A DNA stretch of 64,000 nucleotides from Lojkania enalia (lineage: Eukaryota; Ascomycota; Dothideomycetes; Pleosporales). Of this stretch, positions 23,303 to 34,217 are shown one piece after another. The stretch is from contig ML986718.1 in assembly GCA_010094045.1 (NCBI GenBank), positions 62,001-126,000 of the forward strand, given 5' to 3'. The notes beneath the pieces are model-generated. The model made no database searches. It was not told the origin of the DNA and saw only the letters and a list, made by a program, of their open reading frames with translations. The position numbers and the translations under genes are program-made. Numbering within the stretch: the stretch's first letter is position 1; each line of letters starts with the position of its first letter.

Positions 23303-24890
23303 GGGGGGAGGCGCCCCGGTATCACTGCAACCACGCCGGGCGTTCTCCTCTGAGCTGCTGCGGTCTTATTGCCTGCACGAAGCGCCTAGACGAAGGTGTG
23401 GTCGGGGTGCTTCTTAGGTGCCGAGAATGCGCCTATCAACAAAGCGGGTGGCCAGCCATTTAGCCCGCTCTATAGTGTATCGTGTGCGAGGATATTTCTT
23501 CGCTGTTGTGGGTTGGAGGGCGAGAACAGCGAGGGGTAGTGTGCGTGGTGGTGTTATGCAAGTGTTTCTGACGTGTAAAGCCAGGCTGCATGCATGCCTG
23601 CGCAGTGCGGGAGTCTGGAGATCTCCAGGCAAGGAGTGCCACCGCCTAGCCCAGGATCAGCGTCCGTGTTCTAGCTCCCCGCTGCCTGCCCGCTTTGTGC
23701 CGCTGCCAAGCTGCTCGACGAAGCTAGATGGGGGTCACTGGATCCTTACCTTCACATAAATTTCCCTCTTCAATGGTGATCTGGTTTTCCTGTGTCACTC
23801 GTTCGGCCACCTCGCCGCAACATTGCAGTTGCAGCCGCCAGCACCCGTCTTCGCAACATGTGGACCCACTGCGGCGCATTTGCTGCCCGGCCAACATTCG
23901 GGCACCGGAAGGTACCTGATTGGCTGTATCGCAGGGGAATAGTGCTGTAGTGTACGCCATACCTGCGCTTATATCTATTCACGATCGTTTTCTTGTCATA
24001 TTTATAGTAGAAGGCATGGAGAAGGCATCTAGCTCTTTCACCCCCTTCTGCGAACAATGTGCTCGATCCATCATGAACCCTGATTGGCTTGCAGCCATTT
24101 ACCAGCAATATAATCCCTACCCTTCCTAAGCCTTTATTACCACATTCAAGGCGAATATATTATCATCAGCACACTTTCCTACCTTTTGTCCTCTCTTCCC
24201 TAGAACTCTGAAACCACAAAATTAGAGCGCAAACGTAAAGCTAGGATGAACAAGTTGTGCGCTACTTTCTTTGGTTCGGTGCGGTGCCCAATCAAATCTC
24301 TCATGGGAGGCTGACGTGGATGGCTGACCACGGGACCCAAAAGGAATCATTTTCTCGCAGCAGCCAGAAACTGATGCTTGTTACCTTTCAATGGACGTTT
24401 CAGAGCGAATAGTGAAGTTCCTGCCTTTGAGCCAATCCTAGGAAATACAATGAGAAGCCTTAGTGGATATAGGTTGCAGATCGTGTAAGCTAGATCACTT
24501 AATGTTGAAATTCCTATCTCACCAAGTGATAACCAATGTCGAATTTCTTCGTGCAGTCTGAATAGATGTAGGAAACGAAGGAAGCTCAAATAAAAGACAG
24601 CTGTCCTAGGATCATTGAGAACGCAATCTCAGCTAACAAACCCCCCAGACCTTAGTGAAGCAAAGCCCTCAAAACCAAAACCCATAACCCATATATACCA
24701 CCATCCACAATTTCCCATGTAAAAGTGAACATTCAAACATCATAGAGCGAACGCATCCACACCAAACGGGGAACACTACTATACAGGAGGAAATGATACC
24801 TCCCTCCCATCACTACCACGGCCACGGCGGCGGCGCCCTAGTGATCACAAGGATATGCCTGCCATCTGAAGTCCTCCAGGTTGTAACATC
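23303..24890. other. Intergenic, no supported gene
   Basis: Promoter region of the 918-aa protein gene, then about 1 kb without recognisable coding content, then the 3' flank of the Eis1-like gene. Confidence 0.5.
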
Positions 24891-27595
24891 CTAGAGTCCA
24901 ACCTCACGGAACCTAGAGTCACGAGAGGGACTACCTCTCCGCCCCGCATCGACGTCCGTAGAAGACGGGTAACTTGGCGGCGGTGCAAGCCGTTCATCGA
25001 ATCCATCCCGAGCTTCCTCGAACTCGGTGCCTCCGGAAACGGCACCCGTGTTGGCAGTTATACGCTCGGTAGAACGGCCTCTATCATCGGACGCCGGTTC
25101 GTTGGAGATGGAGGATATGTCAGAATAACGATTGTTGCGCTCAGAGTTGGAAGGTCCCGAATGTGAGCTGGTGATGGCATGGGTTTGGTCATCCTGTGGA
25201 GATTCTTGTTCGGAGTGCGCAGAAGCTACTTCCTGTCTGGAATGGGCAGAGACAGCTCGGAGAGAGGCCCCGCCTAGGAAACTAGGTTGCTCGGTCTCAG
25301 CGGATGATGAAGAGCGCTTAGACCGGCGCTTGAATCTGTTGAGGAAGGATTTGAAGCCCTTAGAATCCGCCTTGGGAGACGCTGGCGAGGCAGGAGACGT
25401 GGGGTCCTGGTCTGATGCCTCAATTATTGCACTCTCGGCTTCCTGAGCCGGAGACGTAGGAGATTGATACAAGTCATCGTTCTGTGCTTCGACCTCATCG
25501 CTAGTCCCGTCGGTCTGAGCTGGCGCAGTAGCTGGTGTAGTAGCTGGTGCAGTCGTTGGCTTGGCTGCCTCCCTAGATTTGCGCTTATCTTCCTTTTGTT
25601 GCCTTTTTTCTTCAGCTCTCCTCTCCTTTTCTTGCTCTCTCTCTTGTCTAGCAGTGGCTTTTTCCTCTGCCGTGCGGGCTTTTTGAGCCTTCTTCTCTTC
25701 GTCTGCCCAAATTAGTGGGGGTAAAACGGATAGTGGGAAGGTTGCTTACCCTTTACACGCTTCTCCTCAGCTTTGAGCTCCGCAGTGCGCTCTTTTTCTA
25801 GTTGGGCCTGGCGCTTCTGCTCTTCCATCTCAAGCCTTCTTTCCTCTTCTTCTGCCCTTCGCTTTTCAGTTTGCTCAGCGATTTCATCAAGCGTAGGTTG
25901 GATACGTCCATGAGCTATGGCATCGATATCGGCCTGGTCCATGAACTTGCCATGCCCGATGTGCACTTTACCGTGATTCTCCATACGAGCTTCGCTCGCA
26001 GCAGCGGCCTTTGCCCGAGCCTTCGCATCCCACTCTTCAATCATTGCGGTCGACATTTTGCCGGTCTCGTCAAAGATCTTTTTGTCTAGGCCCTGCATTT
26101 GTGCATGCACCTTTCGTTCTGCGGCAGCGAGAAGGTCTCTGCGGTCTTGGTCACGCTGGGCATCTATGTCCGCTAATGATTTGTTCAATTGAGACATCTG
26201 TTTGCGAATCCGCCTCGATTGTAGTTCATCGTCCGAGTCGGCTTTTTCAGGATTGCTAGAGGCACGCTGACGACCACGGCGGATAGAAAGCTTCGAGCGA
26301 GATGGCTTATCATAACCGTAGTAGCTTCGGAAGGCAGCATTTTCGTCAATGCCAATCTTAGCCAGACGTTCTGCTGCGAGCTTCTGTGCAGCTTCTTGGA
26401 CATGAATCAAGTGCATAGCTTGTTGTTTGAGGTCGTCCTGGTCGCTCAGTTGCTGTTGTTGGCCATGAGCTGTCGTGGCTCCGACTTGGGCTTGAGATCG
26501 GGATCGTGATGGACGGCCTGTGGTTTGATCAATATGTTGTTGTTGCACGTCATATATTTGTTTCGCCATAGATATTGCCGAAGCTCGAAGCGCATCCTGC
26601 CTCTGCTTCTCCTCTACCTCCAACTTGATTGGGGGGTGCTCTGTATACATTTCTCTTGAAATGCTCTTTGAATGCTGAATACGGGCAGCTTCTATAGCTC
26701 CGGAACCGAACCGATCAGAGGCTAATGTAGGAGTCGCAGGAGACTTGCCTGCCCTTATTGACGGCGTATGAGCAATTGTCGCAGCGTTGAGAGCATTGCG
26801 AGCCGAATTCTCGGAGTCTGGATAGCCCGGAGGCGAAGCAGGGCTAGAGTGAGCTCGTTGTCGTCTAGAGGAAGAAAGGGCTCCTGTAGCGGCAACGAGG
26901 GCCCTCTTTCTGACATCTTCAGTGTTCCCATAGTCAAGCTGAGGGCTCAGGCTCTTGTTTCTCATTGCCATCGTGGCCGCAGAGTTACCAGCCGAAGTAG
27001 CCTCGGGTGCCCAAAGATCCATCTTAACGCCATCTTTATGTGCAAGCAAGGCCGCCTTCGATCCCGCGGCGCTCGCTTCTGGTTGCCAAAGTGGGGGCAT
27101 CTTATAGTCGTGGGCTAGCAACGCGGCTTTTCCCGCAGCACTCGAGGCCTCAGGCTTCGGCCACTGAGGGCTTTTTTGGTTGGCGTGTGCCAAAGTGGCT
27201 GCAGTTCCCGCTGAGAATTGCGCGTCTATCCCAATGACTGGGAAGCTTGGAAGTTCCTGGGCCCTCGCGAGCTTGACACTCGTGGCGGCGCCTTGATTCG
27301 CTTGGTCAGAGGCAAAATCGAACTAAAGAGAAGCAGAAGGACACTCACTCGCCGAAGATAGTCTCCCGTCAGTGCCTAATGGGTTGGCTTGGCGAGTGTT
27401 CGTGCCTTTCGACGGATTGGTAGAATACAGGGCGGCGGCGGATGCCTGATCTTGTAGGGTTGTGCTCTTTATCTGGTGTGCTGAAGGGTCTGGGCAGGTC
27501 ATATTTGCCGGTGTTAGAGATCCATTTACTGTAAGATCTGTATCTAGAGATTTAGCATTAGCATCTCGTGGCGATGTTTGTACCTGGGCCGCCAT
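24891..27595 (-). CDS. Eisosome protein Eis1-like
   Basis: Three exons: 27595-27349, 27300-25750 and 25702-24891. They encode 869 residues. The second exon carries repeated short modules typical of Eis1: SAAGKAALLAHDYKMPPLW, SAAGSKAALLAHKDG, and TSAGNSAATMA. A long coiled-coil, Glu/Lys/Arg/Gln-rich stretch (about residues 450-660, for example EEERRLEMEEQKRQAQLEKE) follows, then a Ser/Pro-rich tail. Eis1 works at eisosomes, the plasma-membrane furrows organised by Pil1. Splicing of intron 2 (47 bp, GTAAGC..CAG) is clear. Intron 1 is less sure: the frame is preserved only if the acceptor is AAG at 27301, since the nearer TTTAG would give a 26-bp intron and the wrong phase. The ATG at 27595 is preferred over one seven codons upstream. 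Confidence 0.85.
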
Positions 27596-28576
27596 GATAT
27601 GTTTGCTGGGGCTCACGGACGTGGGCGCAAGCTCATGGGTCGGTGCCTCAAGGCGAAATCAAATGGGAAATACGATCGAAGGCTGATACTGTCCGATGGT
27701 TGAGACGACAGCCACATACCAGCGAGATGACATAGCTAATAATGATGGAGGTGGTGTATGTTCGTGACTGGCATGATGTCACTGCGCATCTCGCAAAAGA
27801 TCGCCCATGTTCGCGCCAGCGCCAGCCCAGGCCGGCCCTTGCTCATTTGGGCCAAGAGGATTGCCCACCTAGAGATCGTGATACTACTCTTACCTAAATT
27901 CCGGCATCAACTGACTGGTAACCGTGCAAAGCAGGGCTAATATCTAATGGCTCTTGATCTCGCTAACGCATCTATAAAAGTGTTCCTAAAAGTTCACACT
28001 TGGCTCTCCCGCTTTTGAGGCTCTCTGCCAACCTGGTTTATGCCATCCACAATTGTATCTTCCTGTTACACGACTTGTCTGCGAGTTTGAAGAAATCACG
28101 CCGTGGCGTGCTCAGATGCCACTCACTGCATTGACGGTCGCTCATACAAGAAATCAGGGGGGGTAAGCCATAAGGGTATCACACCATTTCAAGCATCTAG
28201 AGGTGCCTTACCAATGATGCAGTATATAGTGCAGCGGGATCAAACGCTTATCGATAAGAGCCCCTTCCAGGGCTGCAGTGATCGACTACCTCAATCCTTG
28301 GAACACACCCAGACGCGACCGGCTATCCTTCCCGAGCAACGCTAATAACTGTTCTCTTTACCCTACACGAAAAATTCCCGTCATGCACGTTTCGTCACCC
28401 TTATACCTGCTGCTCGGTCTTTAGCGGCTAGTGCGGCACCTCTTGCCGACGTCCACCTGGCGTCTCTGGACGAGATCGAGCGTTGCAAGGCATCGTTAAC
28501 ATGGAACAACCGTTTCCATATCATAGACTGTAGCTCTTTTAGGGATTATCTCTAGAAGCAAGCTACGAGATATGCA
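27596..28576. other. Intergenic, no supported gene
   Basis: Promoter of the Eis1-like gene and 3' flank of the phosphatase gene. Only short motif-free ORFs, for example 28103-28345 (plus). Confidence 0.5.
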
Positions 28577-29470
28577 TCAGACGTTAGCGCGCTTAAGGAG
28601 GATCTCCCGAACGTTCTCTTGCATTTGCGTCGTGACCTGCGCCTCCAATAGATACCTATCTACCCCACCGTATTTCTGATGAAGGTGTTTGTTCACCTTG
28701 GCTACTAGGTCTGGTGGACAGGTTGTGAAGTGCTCCGAAAGACCGGTGCTACTTATTTCCTTCATCCTCTCCGCTTTCTCTGGCTCCAACTCTGGCCCGG
28801 AAAGAAGGTAATCGGCCTCCACGGCGCCGGAGTCGACCCCCAACAAAAACAGAATGAGCATTATGACCAAACCAGTGCGATCTTTCCCTTGTGTGCAATG
28901 GATCATGATGGGCCATTTCTCCTCCTGGGAAAGCACGTCGAATATCTGCTTGACTTCGTACTTGCACGCTTCCAAAGACTCAATCGCCAGCCCTTCGAGC
29001 CCCATGGCTTCCAAATGCGGCGCAAGGACTCTGATGCCTTCGAGGCGATACCCAAACGCCATCAGGGCCATGAGCTTAGAGAATTCCCACCACGAGAGCT
29101 TGGATATGAGCATCCGGGAGAATGCGGAGCCATTGAAGTTGATTTCGTGATAGGTGATGCCCGGAATCTTCAGCGGTTCAGCGGCTTCCTCGTTGGATTG
29201 AAACAGGGCGGCAGAGCTCCTGATCTTGGCGTCCCACTTTTGGGCCTGCTCGATGTGCTCCGTCTTCGTTCGCAAGTCGATGATGCTCCTAACCCCATAC
29301 TCCTCCACAAGCCTACGTCTATCCTGAGTTGAGGCTTCGTCGGGGCGAGCTCCACGAAATAGTAGGCTGGTATTCAATCGCACAGGCTGGGTAGACGTTT
29401 CGGCGTTGATGAAAGCCCCAACATCTCGAAAATTGGCAATGCTCTGAAGATGGGGAAATGTAGAATACAT
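28577..29470 (-). CDS. Tyrosine/serine protein phosphatase (Y_phosphatase3-like)
   Basis: Single exon, 297 residues. The start NFRDVGAF, followed by LLFRGARPDEAS and IIDLRTKTEHIE, is the standard opening of this phosphatase family. The catalytic P-loop HCTQGKDRTG lies at about residues 191-200 and supplies the CX5R nucleophile Cys and Arg, with the HCxxGKDR form typical of lipid- or dual-specific members. The C-terminal part has the usual helices (DYLLSGPELEPEKAERMKEI). Substrate not deducible: the family includes phosphotyrosine and phosphoinositide phosphatases. The gene starts 257 bp from the start of the divergent sphingolipid methyltransferase gene, so the two may share control elements. 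Confidence 0.92.
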   Translation of the reverse strand: MYSTFPHLQSIANFRDVGAFINAETSTQPVRLNTSLLFRGARPDEASTQDRRRLVEEYGVRSIIDLRTKTEHIEQAQKWDAKIRSSAALFQSNEEAAEPLKIPGITYHEINFNGSAFSRMLISKLSWWEFSKLMALMAFGYRLEGIRVLAPHLEAMGLEGLAIESLEACKYEVKQIFDVLSQEEKWPIMIHCTQGKDRTGLVIMLILFLLGVDSGAVEADYLLSGPELEPEKAERMKEISSTGLSEHFTTCPPDLVAKVNKHLHQKYGGVDRYLLEAQVTTQMQENVREILLKRANV

Positions 29471-29727
29471 AGTTGAGGACGCCTACGTTGAAATGGGGCT
29501 AAAGGAGGGCAATGTTAAGTTTCCCCGTGTGTATCCTCTTTATAGTCCGTCAGCGAGCGACGTGCCCCTCGTGCCTTGTATGAGGCTAGTGGAGCTCTGG
29601 CCGGGATGTGCCCCCTGATTGGACCCATTCCGTCTGCTTCCCACACCGTTCCTGCTTGGCACCCCTTCCCAACATATCTTCTACACATCCCTCCGTTCTC
29701 CTCCAATTCTCCTCCGCGACCGCAACA
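29471..29727. promoter_or_regulatory. Divergent promoter of phosphatase and sphingolipid methyltransferase genes
   Basis: 257 bp between two start codons pointing away from each other. It contains a CT-rich stretch (about 29680-29725) just before the methyltransferase ATG. No TATA box seen. Confidence 0.55.
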
Positions 29728-31531
29728 ATGGGCAAGAATATCTCGGAGCAGACGTTCAAGTGGATCGATACCCCGCCGGCAGCTCCTCCGGCGGGGACTT
29801 CCCGTGATTGCGGTATTAAATTGACCTCTGTGAGTATTTCTCTTGCGTTTGGTATATTTGCCCCGCCATGGGCTTTTTTTTTTTTCGGGCTGGCTATATG
29901 GAGCTGTTTCCTGATCGAATTATAGTACCCCGCTATCGCCAACCCCACTCTTCCCGCCGATGGGAAGAGTGCTGAGCACTTCTCAAATGGATTGCTCATT
30001 TTTCTCCTCATCAGCATCCCCGCATGGTTCACACGCCTCCTCGGCGGAGGATTCAAGACCTGGCTTTTCCTCGCCGTGGTCTGCTTCCTCCCGGTCCTTG
30101 GCGCTTTTTGGTGGACAACGTCCAAGGTTGTCCCTAGAAAGAACGAGAAAGTGAAACTGCCTGGTAAGCCAATTGAGCATTATCTCACTTTCAAATCCAA
30201 AGAAGATCGTGAGAAATACTCTGGGCGAGCCACCATCACTATGCATACCTTCCACGAGATGTATTTTGACGGGAAAGTTGACTTTAATGGGGATTGCCTT
30301 GCCATTATGGAGGATCGTTTTGACTGGGCCAATTTTGAATTCGGGCCCGGCTTGATTAAATACTTCCTCACTGGCTTCCTCCCTGAAATGATCATGCACA
30401 CCCGTTCCCAAGGTTCGTCGCGTTACTCTTTATTTTTGTTTCCATTTTTGATTGTTTTTTGTGGCAATGCTGAACGCTTTCGCATCGTCAAACGTCCTTT
30501 GCAATGTTATGCACTAGACTAACCTTATATCTAGATGAGGAGCAGGTACGCGACCATTACGACCGCGGCGACGACTTCTATGCGTTCTTCCTTGGCCCTC
30601 GCATGATCTACACCTCTGGCATTATCTCAGATCCGAACGTCGAAGAGACCCTCGAGCAACTCCAGGATAACAAACTTGGCATCGTCTGTGAGAAGATTGG
30701 AATTAAGAAAGGAGAGCGCATGCTCGACATCGGCTGCGGTTGGGGCACTCTTGCCCGCTATGCTTCTGTTCACTACGGGGCCAACGTCACTGGTATCACC
30801 CTTGGCAAAAACCAGACCAAGTGGGGCAACGACGGACTACGCAGGGACGGTATCGACGAGAGCCAATCTAAAATTTTATGCATGGACTATCGTGACATTC
30901 CTGTCCCGCCAGGCCGATACAATAAGATTACATGTCTAGAGATGGCTGAGCATGTTGGTGTTCGGCATTTCAAGAGCTTCCTCCGGCAAGTGTACGACAT
31001 GTTAGACGACGATGGCGTGTTCTTTCTCCAATATGCGGGACTCCGAAAAGCATGGCAATTTGAGGACTTCACATGGGGCCTGTTTATGAATAGGTACGTC
31101 TTTCCTGGGGCCGACGCTTCCACGCCCTTAGGCTGGGTCATTGATCAAGCCGAGGGTGCGGGTTTCGAGGTGAAGGGCATTGACACCATTGGCGTTCACT
31201 ACTCTGCGACCCTTTGGCGATGGTACCGCAACTGGGTCGGCAACAAGGATAAAGTTATTGCGGAGTATGGCGAGAGGTGGTATAGGGTAAGTCTACATAT
31301 ACATCCATTACTGCGGCGGCACCATCATAGCTAACACATGTATAGATCTGGGAATACTTCCTGGCCTACTCTACCATTGCCTCGCGCCAGGGAACGGCCA
31401 CTTGCTTCCAGATTGTTATGGTAAAGAACATCAACTCCACTCACCGGATTGAGGGCGTCTCTACACAGTATGGTCTCGAGGGCGCCTTAAAGGCAAACAG
31501 GGCAAAGCTTCATGCTCTTCAAGGTAATTAA
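29728..31531 (+). CDS. Sphingolipid C9-methyltransferase
   Basis: Four exons: 29728-29829, 29926-30412, 30535-31286 and 31346-31531. They encode 508 residues, the usual size of the family. Two adjacent hydrophobic segments at about residues 57-97 (LIFLLISIPAWF and TWLFLAVVCFLPVLGAFWW) anchor it, presumably in the ER. The methyltransferase domain of the cyclopropane-fatty-acid-synthase type follows: DHYDRGDDFYAFFLGPRM, MLDIGCGWGTLARYAS (SAM site, about residue 259), then GITLGKNQTKWG and EMAEHVG. The last exon keeps the family C-terminus (IVMVKNINSTHRIEGVSTQY). The enzyme adds the C9 methyl group to the sphingoid base of fungal glucosylceramides, using SAM. All introns have GT..AG ends and frame phases that agree. 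Known to matter for hyphal growth in other fungi. Confidence 0.95.
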
Positions 31532-31846
31532 CCTCGAAGAAGTTGGAATTCTTTTCCTTGCTTGACTTTTGGAACCTTGGACCCTAGAATTTTTGGAACC
31601 CTTGCTCTTTCGAATATACTTAACCCCCTTCTTGGAACCCTCAACATTCTGGAACTGCTAGGACTGTTTGGAGTCTGCCGACATTTGACGTGAATTGACT
31701 AATTGTATAGCGATCGATAGAGGGACAAGTGCCTCGCACAGCTGGGGCAGCTCCTACAGCCCATGTATCCCTATGCAAAGTCATCCAGATTTGCGAACCT
31801 TTTCAATTCCCTCATTTTAACATCTTCTCACCCAAACGCGCTCTAA

Positions 31847-32494
31847 ATTCAGCCTTCACCAAAATACCAGCGTGCATACAGCTGGAACAGGAGCGAAGGT
31901 TCAGTCATCCATTCTCCAAGTCGTCCAGAATCCCCAGAGCTTCCGTTTCCCTTCTTTGACCTGACGATTCCATCTCCTACAAACCCCTTTCATCCATCAA
32001 CACCGAGGAATCGACCCAGTTTTTCAGAGTCAAAGGTTTGGTGGGCTGCAACTGATCCATCAGACCCTATCGACGATGGCGGCTTCGGCGTCCTGCGAGA
32101 TGAATACAAGCAGCCTTGGGATGGGCAATCCCAAAGCATCGATAGTGAGAGCAGCTGTAGCAGCAATGATTCTGTAATCACCACCATCCAAATACACCCC
32201 ACTTATGTTGAGCGCGGCGAATCCTCCGGTACCAGCAAGCGCACTGTAGTCGTTCCCCGCAACACTGACAACGAATGGGACGGCACAAGAATGGATATCC
32301 CCGAGTGTCCTTCGAAACCCACAGCCACTGGCTCCCTTCACATCGGTAACTTCGTCGTCCCCGATCACATTCTCCACCCAGGTGTCGCCATGCTAGGATT
32401 CGTAGCGACTGTGAAGGACGTCCTGGACAACTTGCTCGACATCCCTCTGTGGGTGGCTCGGCTTGCGGCTACGGCCTATGTTCTTGACACTTAG
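31847..32494 (+). CDS. Hypothetical protein, 5' end unresolved
   Basis: An open frame of about 216 codons ends at the TAG at 32492-32494 and reads like real protein: a Pro/Ser-rich start, then KVWWAATDPSDPIDDGGFG, ESSCSSNDSVITTIQIHP, and a more hydrophobic end with HIGNFVVPDHILHPGVAMLGF and VKDVLDNLLDIPLWVARLAA. The only ATG inside the frame is at 32291, which would leave 67 codons. A TAA at 31844 closes the frame upstream, so a spliced 5' exon is likely. An ATG at 31763 reading MYPYAKSSRF lies in the same frame before that stop, and a weak splice (GTCATC to ACAG at 31881) would join it, but I do not trust this. No domain recognised. It lies 0.3 kb after the methyltransferase gene on the same strand. 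Confidence 0.5.
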   Translation: MQPSPKYQRAYSWNRSEGSVIHSPSRPESPELPFPFFDLTIPSPTNPFHPSTPRNRPSFSESKVWWAATDPSDPIDDGGFGVLRDEYKQPWDGQSQSIDSESSCSSNDSVITTIQIHPTYVERGESSGTSKRTVVVPRNTDNEWDGTRMDIPECPSKPTATGSLHIGNFVVPDHILHPGVAMLGFVATVKDVLDNLLDIPLWVARLAATAYVLDT

Positions 32495-33175
32495 CAATTT
32501 TTCTATGGCTTCATTACTGGACGATAGTCCATTGACTCCTCTTTTCCCTAATACCTTTTTCCCCCTCAGATGAATGACGGATCTATTTTCCCTTTTCCAC
32601 TTTAACAATAAATGTTTGTTCCCCTACTTTCATGTTGCTGCCTGCTGTTTGGACAGTACAGTGTGTTTTCTCTATTTCTGCGATGATTCTTCGGTTGGAG
32701 AAAAGTGCTGGTTATGTTCAACGAAGGCATGCGATATTATGCTCTGCATTTCACTCAAGATGTTTCAGTATGGCCTCTGGAGAGCTCGGTTTACATTTAC
32801 ATTGTGTGTCTGCTTTCTCTGCCCAGTATTGTCTCCTGTTCACCTTATATCCCATTGGGCATTAGGCGGGAGCAATTTTTTGGGCCAAATTCACTACAAT
32901 CTGTCTGCAGCATTTCGGTGGCAATGTCTAGCATAGTCACGGAGTTTAGATACTTAGCTAGTTGCAATTCTTCGACGAGCAAGTGATCAATGGCAGGTGT
33001 TGGCGCTTCTCTCCCTCAAAACCATGCTCTTTTATTCATGTGGAAATTGTAGTATATGCGCCATATCGCTTGTGCTATTCACCATATCATTCATTCGACA
33101 TCCCATTCATAACCATCATCAAGCACACGTCCATTCTCACAGCCGCTCACGTCCCCCCCGGCGTTTCGCAAACTT
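32495..33175. other. Intergenic between convergent genes
   Basis: 3' flanks of the plus-strand hypothetical gene and the minus-strand phosphomannomutase gene. No supported feature. Confidence 0.5.
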
Positions 33176-34217
33176 TCAAGAGAAAAAGATCTCCTTCAAT
33201 TGCCTCTCCGTATCCTGTGGGTTCAACACCCGATGCCCCACCGTCCGCTCATCGCTGTAAATTTCCCAATCATTTCCGCCCTCATATGCCTTATCGCCAA
33301 AGAAATGTATTGTAGTGTACTTGATGCCAGAGCGCTTTTCCTCAGCCTCGACATGGCGCAAGCAGTACGTCTTGTCCCAACCGGTGGGAAAGACGTCGAA
33401 GGAAATTTGGCCGCCAATGCTGTAAGTCAGGCCGTAGTCTGGAAAAGCTTGTTTGATAGCTGCGACCATTTTCTCGCGGACCTTGTGCTCGGCATCGTAG
33501 GCGTTGAAGGCGTTGCGCTCGGCGACCGAGGCGTTACGGCCGATGGGCGAGACGTTGATCATGCCGTTGCGGAATTCGATAAAGGTACCGCGCTTCACGG
33601 GAATGTCGAGGTCGGCGATGTAATGGAGGATCCTGAGAAGAACACTAATTAGATCTTTATTCCTTCCCGCCTACGTTTTTTTAGACATCTGAGAAGAAGC
33701 TCGGAATCAACGCCCGGTAGAATCACCTCTCCGAGGAAAGACAATCCGCAGCAATAGTGAGTATTTAGGCAGACATACCAGTTGGCGAGCTTATTGTACT
33801 TCTCCTGTCCTATCCACCCGATGAAGCTCGCGCTCTCAAGCTTCTCGCCCATCCTAAAAGCCCCGAGTCCGTTTTCTGGGAAGCAGAAATCGAACATCGA
33901 TTGCACCGGGATCTCGGGCGTGCCCAGCTGCTCTTGTTGCTTGGAGAGGTCGGAGCCTCCAACGTAGCCGATGGCGACCTTGTGGCGGAGTTCGGAGAGG
34001 AGTTGCAGCATTTGGGGCGTTGCATGCTGGGAGAAGTTAGTTGATGGGGACGCGAGAGCTGGAAGAAAGATGGGAGAATTGGAGAGATGTTATGGAGCGT
34101 TGGACCAGGACGTACTTGGCGGGGAACTGTGAGCGTGTCGTCAACATCGAAGAGGCAGATTGTATTCTTAATTGGACGATCCTCAAGCGGAGGGACGATG
34201 GAACCGGCAACAGCCAT
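33176..34217 (-). CDS. Phosphomannomutase (Sec53/PMM)
   Basis: Three exons: 34217-34116, 34026-33779 and 33632-33176. They encode 268 residues, typical for eukaryotic PMM. The HAD-type catalytic motif DVDDTLT sits at residues 24-30 with D24 and D26 as expected nucleophile and acid. Further family blocks are [46 protein letters not shown], and [16 protein letters not shown]. The enzyme converts mannose-6-phosphate to mannose-1-phosphate in the cytosol, feeding GDP-mannose for glycosylation, GPI anchors and the cell wall. Both introns keep the frame (89 bp, phase 0; 146 bp, phase 2). The ATG at 34217 gives the standard short N-terminus. Confidence 0.96.

Noticed and set aside
32060..32377. 105-codon minus-strand ORF
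   Set aside because: Antisense shadow of the more protein-like plus-strand frame 31847-32494.
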